From: Palsa-504 sp963769715
Lineage (GTDB): Bacteria > Actinomycetota > Actinomycetes > Streptosporangiales > Streptosporangiaceae
Assembly (NCBI GenBank): GCA_963769715.1
Contig: CAVYNE010000004.1
Location: 1 to 64,000, forward strand
Direction of reading: 5' to 3'
DNA length: 64,000 nucleotides
A program made the translations under genes and the position numbers. Position 1 is the stretch's first letter, and each line of letters begins with the position of its first letter. Below the pieces are notes generated by a model. That model saw nothing but the letters and a program-made list of their open reading frames with translations. It was not told the origin of the DNA and searched no databases. This document shows, in pieces, positions 9,055 through 17,851 of the stretch.

Positions 9055-10806
9055 TCAGCCCGCAAGCTCGCAGATGGCCGCGCCCGCCGTGACCGTCTGG
9101 CCCACTTCGACGGACAGGCCGGTGACCGTGCCGTCCTTGTGGGCAGTCAGCGGCTGCTCCATCTTCATCGCCTCCAGGACTACCACCACCTCGCCGGCCG
9201 AGACCTGCTGCCCCTCCGCCACGGCGATCTTGATGATCGTCCCCTGCATGGGGCTGACCAAGGTATCTCCGCTTCTCGCCGGTACCGTGCGGCGGCTGCG
9301 TGGGGCGCCCCGAGCCCGTTCGGCCCCAACAGAGGCGGCGGGGGTACGGCGGGACACGCCTATCCAGGCCGGTACCACCACCTCGAGCCGTTTCCCGCCG
9401 ACCTCGACGGTCAGCTTCTCCCGTTCGGCCGGCTCGGCCACCTCCGCGGTCTCCTGGGGCGGCATGGGCGCGTCGAATTCGGTCTCGATCCAGCGGGTGT
9501 GCACCCGCAGCGGCTCGCCTGCGAACGCCGGGTCCGCGACCACGGCCCGGTGGAAGGGCAGCACGGTGGGCATCCCGCCGACCTCGAACTCAGCCAGTGC
9601 GCGGGCCGAACGCTGCAGTGCCTCGGCCCGGCTCGCGCCGGTCACGATCAGCTTGGCGATCAGCGAGTCGAACAGCTGCGGGACCGTCATCCCGGCCGCG
9701 TACCCGCTGTCGACCCGGACGCCGGGCCCGGACGGCAGGTTCCAGGTGGTGATGGTGCCCGGGGCGGGCAGGAAGTTGCGGGCCGGATCCTCGGCGTTGA
9801 TCCGGAACTCGATCGAGTGCCCCCTCCCCGGCGGGTCGTCGTAGCCGAGCGGCTCGCCCTCGGCGATGCGGAACATCTCGCGTACCAGGTCGATGCCGGT
9901 GACTTCCTCGCTCACCGGGTGCTCGACCTGCAGCCGGGTGTTGACCTCCAGGAAGCTGACCGTGCCGTCCTGGCCGACGAGGAACTCGCAGGTGCCGGCG
10001 CCCACGTAGCCGGCCAGCCGCAGGATGTCCCTGGAGGACCGGTACAGGGCCTCGGTCTGCGCCGCGGACAAGAACGGCGCCGGCGCCTCCTCGACCAGCT
10101 TCTGGTGCCTGCGCTGCAGCGAGCAGTCCCTGGTCGAGACGACCACCACGTGACCGTGGGCGTCGGCCAGGCACTGCGTCTCGACGTGCCGCGGCCGGTC
10201 CAGGTACCGCTCGACGAAGCACTCGCCCCGGCCGAACGCCGCGGTGGCCTCCCGGACCGCCGACTCGAACAGTTCGGCGACCTCCTCCTCGCGCCAGGCC
10301 ACCTTCAGCCCGCGACCGCCGCCGCCGAACGCGGCCTTGATCGCCACCGGGTAGCCGTACTCGCGGGCGAACGCCAGGACCTCGGCGGCGCCGCCGACCG
10401 GGTCCGGGGTGCCCGGCGTGAGCGGCGCCCCCGCCTCGAGGGCGATGTGCCTGGCCTTGACCTTGTCGCCGAGCGCCTCGATGGCCTGCGGCGGGGGGCC
10501 GATCCAGGTCAGGCCCGCCGCCGTGACCGCCCGGGCGAAGTCGGCGTTCTCCGCCAGGAAGCCGTAGCCGGGGTGGACCGCGTCCGCGCCGGACTCCAGC
10601 GCCACCTTAATGATCTTGTCGATGTCCAGGTAGGTCTCCTGGCTGGTCGTCCCGCCCAGCGCGTAGGCCTCGTCGGCCATCGTGACGTGCAGCGCGTCCA
10701 GGTCGGGCTCGGCGTACACGGCCACGCTGCCGAGCCCGGCATCACGGCAAGCCCGCACGACCCGCACGGCGATCTCGCCGCGGTTAGCGATCAGCACCTT
10801 TCGCAC
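9055..10806 (-). CDS. Acetyl/propionyl-CoA carboxylase alpha chain (biotin carboxylase + BCCP)
   Basis: A 583-residue fused biotin carboxylase and biotin carboxyl carrier protein, the AccA-type alpha chain of actinobacterial acyl-CoA carboxylases. It carboxylates biotin with bicarbonate and ATP and hands the carboxyl group to a separate beta subunit, which is not in this window. Visible are the N-terminal VLIANRGEIAVRV, the ATP-grasp loop FGGGGRGLKV near 168, EVNTRLQVEHPV near 293 and the biotinyl site EAMKMEQPL with Lys548. The linker between the domains (about 470-510) is Arg/Ala-rich low-complexity sequence. AGGGAGG precedes the GTG start. The substrate (acetyl-, propionyl- or longer acyl-CoA) is set by the unseen beta subunit. 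Confidence 0.92.
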   Translation of the reverse strand: MRKVLIANRGEIAVRVVRACRDAGLGSVAVYAEPDLDALHVTMADEAYALGGTTSQETYLDIDKIIKVALESGADAVHPGYGFLAENADFARAVTAAGLTWIGPPPQAIEALGDKVKARHIALEAGAPLTPGTPDPVGGAAEVLAFAREYGYPVAIKAAFGGGGRGLKVAWREEEVAELFESAVREATAAFGRGECFVERYLDRPRHVETQCLADAHGHVVVVSTRDCSLQRRHQKLVEEAPAPFLSAAQTEALYRSSRDILRLAGYVGAGTCEFLVGQDGTVSFLEVNTRLQVEHPVSEEVTGIDLVREMFRIAEGEPLGYDDPPGRGHSIEFRINAEDPARNFLPAPGTITTWNLPSGPGVRVDSGYAAGMTVPQLFDSLIAKLIVTGASRAEALQRSARALAEFEVGGMPTVLPFHRAVVADPAFAGEPLRVHTRWIETEFDAPMPPQETAEVAEPAEREKLTVEVGGKRLEVVVPAWIGVSRRTPAASVGAERARGAPRSRRTVPARSGDTLVSPMQGTIIKIAVAEGQQVSAGEVVVVLEAMKMEQPLTAHKDGTVTGLSVEVGQTVTAGAAICELAG

Positions 10807-11140
10807 TGCGGCCTCCCTGGTTCCCTGCTGGGCAGGAGTCTAGATCAGGTAGCTCATGCTGCCACGCTGGCACAAGTGTCAGCATGCCCCGGCTGTCCGG
10901 AAAACCCCGCCGCGAGTGTGATAACAGGCACATCCTGCTGCTGATAAGGATGAACAGCGGTAAGAACCCGAGGGTCCCTGCGGGGCGGCTGAGTTTGTCT
11001 CCCGCTGTAGGCCCTTCCTCAACCGAAGTGTGACCTCGGGTACGTAGAGTAAACGCCAGGCCGGTTGCGAGACCGTCGCTTGGGGCTGGGACTCTCGGCG
11101 GTCGTCCGCGCATTGATCTGCGCGACGACGGCGACTTTTC

Positions 11141-11167
11141 GTTACGACGAGGTAACGAAAGCGTGAC
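11141..11167 (+). promoter_or_regulatory. Triple GTNAC repeat, OmpR/GlnR/AfsQ1-like box
   Basis: GTTAC, GTAAC and GTGAC begin at 11141, 11152 and 11163, exactly 11 bases apart (GTNAC-N6). The first two also form a perfect 9-bp inverted repeat, TTTCGTTAC/GTAACGAAA (11137-11160). GTNAC-N6 arrays are the known target form of actinobacterial GlnR and AfsQ1 regulators. The site lies 100 bases before the GGDEF-EAL gene and 335 bases from the carboxylase start. Confidence 0.55.
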
Positions 11168-11266
11168 TAAGCTATCCGCTTTTGCCCGGCGTGCGTTGAG
11201 TACTTCAGAACAGCGGGGCGGAACGGAAGGAGCCCGGGTGCGCCTGACCATCTCGGAGCGCCGAGT

Positions 11267-14050
11267 ATGAGCGTGCTTGGCATGCTGGCCTGGTTCGCGG
11301 CGGCGGTGAGCCTGTGGCTCGGCGCGCGCCGGTACGACAGCGCCGTCGGGCGAGGCTACCGGTGGCTCGCGGGCGGCGCCGCGCTGTACTGTGCCGGGCT
11401 GGTCATCCAGGGGATCCTCGGCGGCACGCTGAACCCCGCGCCCGGTCTGTCGTTCACCGACCTGCCGGCGCTGCTGGCCCTGGCCGCCGTCGCGGTCGGC
11501 ATCGCGGTGCTGACCACGGCCGAACGAGAAGGCGGCAGCAGTCCCCACCGGCCGCAGGCTGGCCGCCCGGCCAGGCCGGACGGCCCGGAAGGCGCCGAGG
11601 GACCTGCGGGCTCCGGGAATTCGGTCCTGCCGGGGCTCGCGGACGGCTACGTCATGGCGGTCGCCCTGCTGGTGATCGGCTGGATCACGCTGTTCAGCGG
11701 CGAGTTCCACCGGTCGGGTGAGCGGCCGGGCACCTTCCTGCTGGCCCTGATCCACCCGCTGGCCGACCTGGCCGTGCTCGGCGCGCTGCTGCCCATGGTC
11801 ACAACCGCCTGGCGTCGGGTGACGCTGCCTTACCTGGCCCTGCTCGCCGTGGCCGTCGGCGACGCCCTGGCCGTGGGCCAGCGGGTGTCCGGCGGCCACC
11901 TGGGCGTCGTGGCGCAGTTGCTGCCGGTGGTCGCGGCGCTGCTGCTCGGCCTGGCCCCGTGGCGGGTGACCGCGGTCGGCTGGACCCGCCGGACGACCGG
12001 CTCGGCGGCGACCGTCATCGCCGTCCTGGTCGCGTCCGCGGCCACCCTGGTGGTGATCGCGAACGGCCTGGCCGGGGCGCCAGCGTCCGGGGTCGCGCTG
12101 GTCGTGGCGGGCGGTGCCGGGGTGCTCGTGCTGGCCGCGCGGGTCTTCATGCTCGTCAGGGAGAACGGGGACGTCCTCGGGATTTGGCGGGAGTCCAGCC
12201 GGAGCCTGCGGGATCTCGCCAACCGGACCAGCGACGTCGTGCTGATCTGTGATCTGGACGGCGCGGTCAGGTACGCGAGCCCGACGGTCGGGGACTACGG
12301 CTACCAGCCCGGGGCGCTGGTCGGTCGCCGGCTGCTCGATTTCGTCCATCCGGAAGACCGGTCCGCCGCGCTGGCGTCGGTCCGGCTCGCGCTCGGCGGG
12401 TACGACCCCGCGGGGCTGGCCGGGCCCTCGGCGGGTGAGTCGGCCGAAGGGACTGAGGGATCAGGCCGGTTCCCGGTCCGGGTCCGGGCCGCCGACGGGA
12501 CGTGGCGGCACATCGAATCCACCGTGCTGCGCTACCAGGCGCCCGGTGAGCCCATCCAGGTGCTCGTCACCGCCCGCGACGTGAGCGACCAGGTCGCGCT
12601 GCGCCAGCAGGTCACGCACCTGACCTTCCACGACGGGCTGACCGGCCTGCCGAACCGCGCGTACGTCGAGGAGCGCGCCAGGGACGTGCTGAGTGACATC
12701 GCGGTGGCCGGGCGGACCGGCGTCATCTTCCTCGACCTGGACCGCTTCACCGCGGTCAACGATTCGGTCGGTCACGGCGCGGGTGACCTCGTGCTGGCAC
12801 AGGCCGCCCGGCGGCTGCGCGCCGTGGTCCCGGTGCACGACACGGTGGCCCGCTGGGGCAGCGACGAGTTCGCCGTTCTGGTCGAGAACGCCGGGAACGT
12901 CCAGGAGGTGGCCGAGATCGCCGAGCGGCTGGCCGGCGCGGTCGCCGCGGAGCCGTTCCAGGTGGCCGGCCAGCAGATCGCGCTGACCGCGAGCGTGGGC
13001 GTCGCGCTGGCCGACGTGGACCCGCCCGGGCTCGTGCTGCGCAACGCGGACGTGGCCATGTCGCGGGCCAAGGACACGGGCGGCGACCGGGTCGAGGTCT
13101 ACGCCGCGCACATGCACGCGGACGTGGTCCGCAGGCTGGAGATCGTCAGCGACCTGCAGCGGGCCGTCAGCAACGGCGAGCTCATGCTGCAGTACCAGCC
13201 GATCGTGGACCTGGCCACCTCGCGCGTCACCGGGGCGGAGGCGCTGGTCCGCTGGCGGCGCGGCGACCAGATGATCGCGCCGCGGGAGTTCCTCGGCGCC
13301 GCCGAGGAATCCGGCCTCATCGTCCCGCTCGGCGAGTGGGTGCTCCGCGAGGCGTGCGCGCAAGGCGCCGCCTGGCGCCATTCATCCTCGGGGTCTTCCT
13401 GGGACGTCGGCGTCTCGGTGAACCTGTCCGCCCGGCAGATTACCGCACCCGCCTTCACCGCGCAGGTGGCCGCGATCCTCACAGAAACCGGGCTGCCGCC
13501 CGAGGCGCTCACCGTCGAGGTGAACGAGCGGGTCCTGGTCGAGGAGGACGGCCTGATCATCGAGCGGCTCGCGGAGCTGCACCGGCTGGGCGTCCGGATG
13601 GCCATCGACGACTTCGGCACCGGGTACGCCTCGCTGGCCCACCTGCGTCAGCTGCCGCTGGACATCATCAAGATCGCCCCCTCGTTCGTGGCCGGCCTCG
13701 GCCACGACGACACGCTCACGCTGCTGACCAGGACCGTGGTGCAGGTCGGCCGCGACCTCGGCCTGCGGGTCATCGCCGAGGGCATCGAGCAGCCGCGCCA
13801 GCTCGCCGCCCTGCGCGAGATGGGCTGCGGCTACGGCCAGGGATTCCTGGTGGCCAGGCCGATGGGCGCCCCCGGAGTGGAGGCCCTGATCAGGACGTCT
13901 GACGATGCGGGAGACGGGCCGCATGAGCGCCCGTCTCGGAATGTGAGACAACCCGCGTCAGCAGTTGACGTTTCGATTCCCGATGGCAGTAAGGTGTTAT
14001 CCGTGAACTATCCGCAGATTCTCGTACTTGGCCGGCGCGCAGGCAGCTGA
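11267..14050 (+). CDS. Membrane PAS-GGDEF-EAL cyclic di-GMP protein
   Basis: A 927-residue protein with about eight N-terminal membrane helices (to about residue 290), a PAS domain (about 310-440), a GGDEF domain and a C-terminal EAL domain. The GGDEF motif reads WGSDEF near residue 530 and there is no RxxD inhibitory site, so cyclase activity is doubtful. The EAL domain keeps GAEALVRW (near 657), EVNERVL, IDDFGTGYASL (near 780) and IAEGIEQ, so phosphodiesterase activity is likely. Unusually, no stop codon follows the domain. The reading frame runs on for about 45 residues, through the ilvB operator, promoter and leader peptide, and stops at the leader's own stop codon. Confidence 0.85.
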   Translation: MSVLGMLAWFAAAVSLWLGARRYDSAVGRGYRWLAGGAALYCAGLVIQGILGGTLNPAPGLSFTDLPALLALAAVAVGIAVLTTAEREGGSSPHRPQAGRPARPDGPEGAEGPAGSGNSVLPGLADGYVMAVALLVIGWITLFSGEFHRSGERPGTFLLALIHPLADLAVLGALLPMVTTAWRRVTLPYLALLAVAVGDALAVGQRVSGGHLGVVAQLLPVVAALLLGLAPWRVTAVGWTRRTTGSAATVIAVLVASAATLVVIANGLAGAPASGVALVVAGGAGVLVLAARVFMLVRENGDVLGIWRESSRSLRDLANRTSDVVLICDLDGAVRYASPTVGDYGYQPGALVGRRLLDFVHPEDRSAALASVRLALGGYDPAGLAGPSAGESAEGTEGSGRFPVRVRAADGTWRHIESTVLRYQAPGEPIQVLVTARDVSDQVALRQQVTHLTFHDGLTGLPNRAYVEERARDVLSDIAVAGRTGVIFLDLDRFTAVNDSVGHGAGDLVLAQAARRLRAVVPVHDTVARWGSDEFAVLVENAGNVQEVAEIAERLAGAVAAEPFQVAGQQIALTASVGVALADVDPPGLVLRNADVAMSRAKDTGGDRVEVYAAHMHADVVRRLEIVSDLQRAVSNGELMLQYQPIVDLATSRVTGAEALVRWRRGDQMIAPREFLGAAEESGLIVPLGEWVLREACAQGAAWRHSSSGSSWDVGVSVNLSARQITAPAFTAQVAAILTETGLPPEALTVEVNERVLVEEDGLIIERLAELHRLGVRMAIDDFGTGYASLAHLRQLPLDIIKIAPSFVAGLGHDDTLTLLTRTVVQVGRDLGLRVIAEGIEQPRQLAALREMGCGYGQGFLVARPMGAPGVEALIRTSDDAGDGPHERPSRNVRQPASAVDVSIPDGSKVLSVNYPQILVLGRRAGS
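13933..13949. promoter_or_regulatory. GTCTCG-N5-TGAGAC inverted repeat upstream of ilvB
   Basis: GTCTC and GAGAC are separated by 7 bases (GGAATGT), 16 bases before a -35-like TTGACG. The same 17-base layout recurs upstream of leuB (18892) and cimA (21803). It lies inside the 3' end of the GGDEF-EAL reading frame. A shared branched-chain regulator such as an IclR-type NdgR/LtbR protein is the natural candidate, by inference. Confidence 0.65.
13965..13995 (+). promoter_or_regulatory. ilvB leader promoter
   Basis: TTGACG at 13965-13970 and TAAGGT at 13990-13995 resemble -35 and -10 boxes with 19 bases between them. The leader GTG begins seven bases after the -10 box, so the leader may be translated from a leaderless transcript. 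Confidence 0.55.
14003..14050 (+). CDS. ilvB operon leader peptide (Ile-Leu-Val-Leu codons)
   Basis: GTG starts a 15-residue peptide, MNYPQILVLGRRAGS, ending in TGA. The ILVL block uses ATT-CTC-GTA-CTT. It resembles the ILVLG(K/R)R-type leader peptides described for actinobacterial ilvB attenuators. Downstream lie a hairpin that overlaps the peptide's end (GCGCGCAG 14035-14042 with CTGCGCGC 14063-14070) and a T-run terminator. Ribosome stalling at the branched-chain codons would favour an antiterminator and allow ilvB expression. The same frame is read by the upstream GGDEF-EAL gene. Confidence 0.85.
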   Translation: MNYPQILVLGRRAGS

Positions 14051-14070
14051 CCAAGCCGCTCACTGCGCGC

Positions 14071-14106
14071 TCCCCTCGACTGCCATCCGGCACGAGGGGA
14101 TTTTTT
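14071..14106 (+). terminator. ilvB attenuator terminator
   Basis: TCCCCTCG (14071-14078) pairs perfectly with CGAGGGGA (14093-14100) around a 14-base loop and is followed directly by TTTTTT. It is a classic intrinsic terminator, 20 bases after the leader peptide and 35 bases before ilvB. Confidence 0.88.
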
Positions 14107-14140
14107 ATGCCGCCGGATCCGAGCCAATGGAGACTTACCG

Positions 14141-16240
14141 ATGACCGAGCAGATGACGGGCCGCAACGGACCCGCTGGCACGGAGCGGCCCGCTGGGGCC
14201 GATCCGAGGACTGCCGGGCCTTCGGGTCCTAGTCCGCGGGACCTGGCCGCCCGCTCGCCGCACCACTCACCCGCACGCCCCGCTGACCAGCCACACCCGG
14301 CCGAAGCCCCGCTGGCCGCCCCGGCTCAGGCCAGTCCGGCTCAGGCCAGCCCGGCGCAGGCCAGCCCGGCTCAGGCCAGCCCGGCGCAGGGCGCGCCCGG
14401 GCCGGGCGTCGGGTCCGTCCCGGCCCAGGGCGCCGGGTCCGAGCCGCCGCGCGCGCACGTCACCAGCCCGGGCAAGGTGCGGGCCACCGGGGCGCAGGCC
14501 CTGGTGTACGCGCTCGAGCGGGTCGGCGCGGACGTGGTGTTCGGCATTCCGGGCGGCGCCGTCCTGCCGGCCTACGACCCGCTGCTCGACTCCAAGATCA
14601 TCAGGCACATCCTGGTCCGGCACGAGCAGGGCGCGGGCCACGCGGCCACCGGGTACGCGCAGGCCACCGGACGCGTCGGCGTGTGCATGGCGACCAGCGG
14701 GCCGGGCGCGACCAACCTGGTGACGCCGATCGCCGACGCCTACATGGACTCGGTCCCGATCGTGGCCATCACCGGGCAGGTGCCGAGCAGCATGATCGGC
14801 ACCGACGGCTTCCAGGAGGCGGACATCTCCGGGATCACGATCCCGATCACCAAGCACAACTTCCTGGTCACCAAGCCCGAGGACATCGCCCGGACCATCG
14901 GCGAGGCCTTCCACGTGGCCTCGACCGGGCGGCCCGGTCCGGTGCTGGTGGACATCGCCAAGGACGCGCTGCAGGCGATGACCGACTTCAGCTGGCCGGT
15001 TCCGTTCGAGCTGCCCGGCTACCACCCGGTGACCAGGCCGCACGCCCGGCAAGTGCGCGAGGCCGCACGGCTGATCACCGAATCCAGGCGCCCGGTGCTC
15101 TACGTCGGCGGCGGCGTCATCAAGGCGCACGCGGCCGCCCAGCTGCGTGAGCTGGCCGAGCTGACCGGCATCCCGGTGGTCACCACGCTGATGGCCAGGG
15201 GCGCGTTCCCCGACCGGCACCCGCTGCACATGGGCATGCCCGGCATGCACGGCACGGTGACGGCGGTCGGCGCGCTGCAGCAGGCCGACCTGATCATCGC
15301 GCTCGGCACCAGGTTCGATGACCGGGTGACCGGCAAGCTGGACACGTTCGCCCCCGGCGCGCTGATCGTGCACGCCGACATCGACCCGGCCGAGATCTCC
15401 AAGAACCGCCGCGCCGACGTGCCGATCGTCGGTGACTGCCGCGAGGTGATCGCCGACCTGGTCGCCGCGGTGAAGGCCGAGTACGAGCAGGGCCGCCGCC
15501 CCGACCTGGAGGCCTGGCAGGCTCAGCTCAGCTCGTGGCGGTCCACCTACCCGCTGGGCTACGACCAGCCGGACGACGGCACGCTCTCGCCGCAGCACGT
15601 GATCGAGCGGATCGGCAAGATCGCGGGTCCGGAAGCGGTGTACGTGGCCGGCGTCGGCCAGCACCAGATGTGGGCGGCCCAGTTCATCGACTACGAGAAC
15701 CCGGGCACCTGGATCAACTCGGGCGGGCTCGGCACGATGGGCTTCGCCGTGCCGGCCGCGATGGGCGCCAAGACCGGGCGCCCGGACGCCACCGTGTGGG
15801 CGATCGACGGCGACGGCTGCTTCCAGATGACGAACCAGGAGCTAGCCACCTGCGCCATCGAGGGCATCCCGATCAAGGTGGCGATCATCAACAACGGCAG
15901 CCTGGGCATGGTCAGGCAGTGGCAGACGCTGTTCTACAACGAGCGCTACTCCAACACCGACCTGCACCGGACGGCGGAGCGGAAGCTGGCCGGCACCCGC
16001 ATCCCCGACTTCGTCAAGCTCGCCGAGGCCTACGACTGCGAGGGCATCCGCTGCGAGGAGGCCGCTGACGTGGACAAGGTCATCGAGCGGGCCATGGCCG
16101 TCGAGGACCGCCCGGTCGTGGTGGACTTCATCGTGCACCGGGACGCCATGGTCTGGCCCATGGTCGCGGCCGGCACCAGCAACAACGACATAAAGTTCGC
16201 GCGCGGCCTGGCGCCCGACTGGGGAGGTTCGACCGAATGA
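14141..16240 (+). CDS. ilvB: Acetolactate synthase large subunit
   Basis: A 699-residue thiamine-diphosphate enzyme that condenses two pyruvates to acetolactate, or pyruvate and 2-ketobutyrate to acetohydroxybutyrate, the first shared step of valine, leucine and isoleucine synthesis. The conserved fold starts near residue 108 (KVRATGAQALVYALE). The catalytic Glu162 is in VRHEQGAGHAA and the ThDP motif GDGCFQMTNQE to IINN spans about 556-585. The first 105 residues are a Pro/Ala-rich extension with a 15-base repeat, absent from typical enzymes. GGAG lies upstream of the ATG. The end overlaps ilvN by ATGA, so the subunits are translationally coupled. Controlled by the attenuator above. Confidence 0.96.
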   Translation: MTEQMTGRNGPAGTERPAGADPRTAGPSGPSPRDLAARSPHHSPARPADQPHPAEAPLAAPAQASPAQASPAQASPAQASPAQGAPGPGVGSVPAQGAGSEPPRAHVTSPGKVRATGAQALVYALERVGADVVFGIPGGAVLPAYDPLLDSKIIRHILVRHEQGAGHAATGYAQATGRVGVCMATSGPGATNLVTPIADAYMDSVPIVAITGQVPSSMIGTDGFQEADISGITIPITKHNFLVTKPEDIARTIGEAFHVASTGRPGPVLVDIAKDALQAMTDFSWPVPFELPGYHPVTRPHARQVREAARLITESRRPVLYVGGGVIKAHAAAQLRELAELTGIPVVTTLMARGAFPDRHPLHMGMPGMHGTVTAVGALQQADLIIALGTRFDDRVTGKLDTFAPGALIVHADIDPAEISKNRRADVPIVGDCREVIADLVAAVKAEYEQGRRPDLEAWQAQLSSWRSTYPLGYDQPDDGTLSPQHVIERIGKIAGPEAVYVAGVGQHQMWAAQFIDYENPGTWINSGGLGTMGFAVPAAMGAKTGRPDATVWAIDGDGCFQMTNQELATCAIEGIPIKVAIINNGSLGMVRQWQTLFYNERYSNTDLHRTAERKLAGTRIPDFVKLAEAYDCEGIRCEEAADVDKVIERAMAVEDRPVVVDFIVHRDAMVWPMVAAGTSNNDIKFARGLAPDWGGSTE
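14325..14390 (+). repeat. 15-bp tandem repeat in the ilvB N-terminal extension
   Basis: Four-and-a-bit copies of ctcaggccagcccgg-type units code repeated Ala-Gln-Ala-Ser-Pro. It is an in-frame expansion in a region outside the conserved enzyme fold. Confidence 0.85.
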
Positions 16241-16761
16241 CCCACCATACGCTTTCTGTCCTGGTTGAGAATAAGCCGGGGGTCCTGGTCAGGATCGCGG
16301 GGCTGTTCGCGCGACGCAACTTCAACATCGATTCCCTCGCGGTCGGGCCCACCGAGCACGAGGAGATCTCCCGGGTCACGATCGTGGTCAACTGCGAGGA
16401 GCACCCCCTCGAACAGGTCACCAAGCAGCTGAACAAGCTGATCAACGTGCTGAAGATCGTCGAGCTCGAGCCGGGCTCCACCGTGCAGCGCGAGCTGATC
16501 CTGATCAAGGTCAGGGCCGACGCGGAGAGCCGGTCACGGGTGCTCGAGGCCGTCAACCTGTTCCGCGCCAAGGTGGTGGACGTCGCGCTCGACGTCATCA
16601 CGGTGGAGGCGACCGGGAACCGGGAGAAGCTCGACGCGCTGATCAAGGTGCTCGAGCCGTTCGGGATCAAGGAGCTCGTGCAGTCGGGCATGGTGGCCAT
16701 CGGCCGCGGCGGCCGCTCGATCACCGACCGCGCGCTGCGGCCCGTCGAGCGCAGCGCTTAG
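16237..16761 (+). CDS. ilvN: Acetolactate synthase small (regulatory) subunit
   Basis: A 174-residue ACT-domain regulatory subunit that stimulates IlvB and gives it feedback inhibition by valine. The N-terminal ACT domain reads HTLSVLVENKPGVLVRIAGLFARRNFNIDSL, with the usual effector loop at ENKPGVL. A second ferredoxin-like domain follows from about residue 80 (RELILIKVRA). Full family length. The ATG overlaps the ilvB stop in ATGA. Confidence 0.96.
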   Translation: MTHHTLSVLVENKPGVLVRIAGLFARRNFNIDSLAVGPTEHEEISRVTIVVNCEEHPLEQVTKQLNKLINVLKIVELEPGSTVQRELILIKVRADAESRSRVLEAVNLFRAKVVDVALDVITVEATGNREKLDALIKVLEPFGIKELVQSGMVAIGRGGRSITDRALRPVERSA

Positions 16762-16797
16762 ATTCTCGGTACTACACAACAGAGAAAGGCCCATTCA

Positions 16798-17796
16798 GTG
16801 GCAGAGATTTTCTACGACGACAGCGCCGACCTTTCCGTCATCCAGCGCAGGCATGTCGCCGTCCTCGGTTACGGCAGCCAGGGACACGCCCACGCGCTCT
16901 CGCTCCGGGATTCCGGCGTGGACGTGCGCGTCGGGCTGCCCGAGGGTTCCAAGAGCCGGGAGAAGGCGGCCAACGACGGCCTGCGCGTCACCACGCCCGC
17001 CGAGGCGTGCGAGGAAGCGGACCTGATCATGGTCCTGATCCCGGACCACCTGCAGCGCCAGCTGTACGCCGAGGCGATCGCGCCCTCGCTGGTGGAAGGC
17101 GACGCGCTGTTCTTCGCCCACGGCCTGAACATCCGGTACGACCTCATCACCCCGCCGGACGGCGTGGACGTGTGCATGGTCGCGCCCAAGGCCCCCGGCC
17201 ACCTGGTCCGGCGCCAGTTCGCGCAGGGCCGCGGCGTGCCCGTGCTCGTCTGCGTCGAGCAGGACGCGACCGGCAACGCGTGGCCGCTGACCCTGGCCTA
17301 CGCCAAGGCCATCGGCGGCACCCGCGCGGGCGCACTGAAGAGCACGTTCACCGAGGAGACCGAGACCGACCTGTTCGGTGAGCAGACGGTGCTGTGCGGC
17401 GGCGTCGCCGAACTGATCAAGGCGGGCTTCGCGACCCTGGTGGAGGCCGGCTACCAGCCGGAGTCCGCCTATTTCGAGTGCCTGCACGAGATGAAGCTGA
17501 TCGTGGACCTGATGTACGAGGGCGGCATCTCCAAGATGTACTGGTCGGTGTCCGACACCGCCGAGTACGGCGGCTACACCCGCGGCCCGCGGCTGATCAA
17601 CGAGCAGACCCGCGAGGAGATGCGCCGCATCCTGGGCGAGATCCAGGACGGCTCGTTCGCCCGCGAACTGGTCGAGGAATTCGACGCGGGCAAGCCGAAC
17701 TTCCTCAAGCGCCGCGAGGCCGAGCACGCCGAGCAGATCGAGCAGGTCGGCGCCCGGCTGCGGCCGCTGATGTCCTGGCTCGCCGAGGACGAATAA
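16798..17796 (+). CDS. ilvC: Ketol-acid reductoisomerase (class I)
   Basis: A 332-residue class I enzyme that isomerises and reduces acetolactate or acetohydroxybutyrate with NAD(P)H and magnesium. The Rossmann motif is VLGYGSQGHAHALSLRDSG (about 22-40). The following loop RVGLPEGSKS carries serines typical of NADPH binding. Metal-site segments are TETDLFGEQTVLCGG near 187 and the EMKLIVDLMYEGG and SDTAEYGG region. GTG start with AGAGAAAGG eight bases upstream, 36 bases after ilvN. It is the third gene of the attenuated ilvBNC transcript. Confidence 0.96.
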   Translation: MAEIFYDDSADLSVIQRRHVAVLGYGSQGHAHALSLRDSGVDVRVGLPEGSKSREKAANDGLRVTTPAEACEEADLIMVLIPDHLQRQLYAEAIAPSLVEGDALFFAHGLNIRYDLITPPDGVDVCMVAPKAPGHLVRRQFAQGRGVPVLVCVEQDATGNAWPLTLAYAKAIGGTRAGALKSTFTEETETDLFGEQTVLCGGVAELIKAGFATLVEAGYQPESAYFECLHEMKLIVDLMYEGGISKMYWSVSDTAEYGGYTRGPRLINEQTREEMRRILGEIQDGSFARELVEEFDAGKPNFLKRREAEHAEQIEQVGARLRPLMSWLAEDE

Positions 17797-17805
17797 GCCC
17801 TAGGT

Positions 17806-17827
17806 AAAGGCCGCTGCGGCGGTTTCA
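17806..17827 (+). terminator. Weak hairpin after ilvC
   Basis: CCGC-TG-CGG within an A-rich and T-rich flank (AAAGG...CGGTTTCATT) lies ten bases after the ilvC stop. It could end the ilvBNC transcript, but the stem is short. Confidence 0.35.
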
Positions 17828-17851
17828 TTGCTCCGGGCGGGGTAGCGGGTC

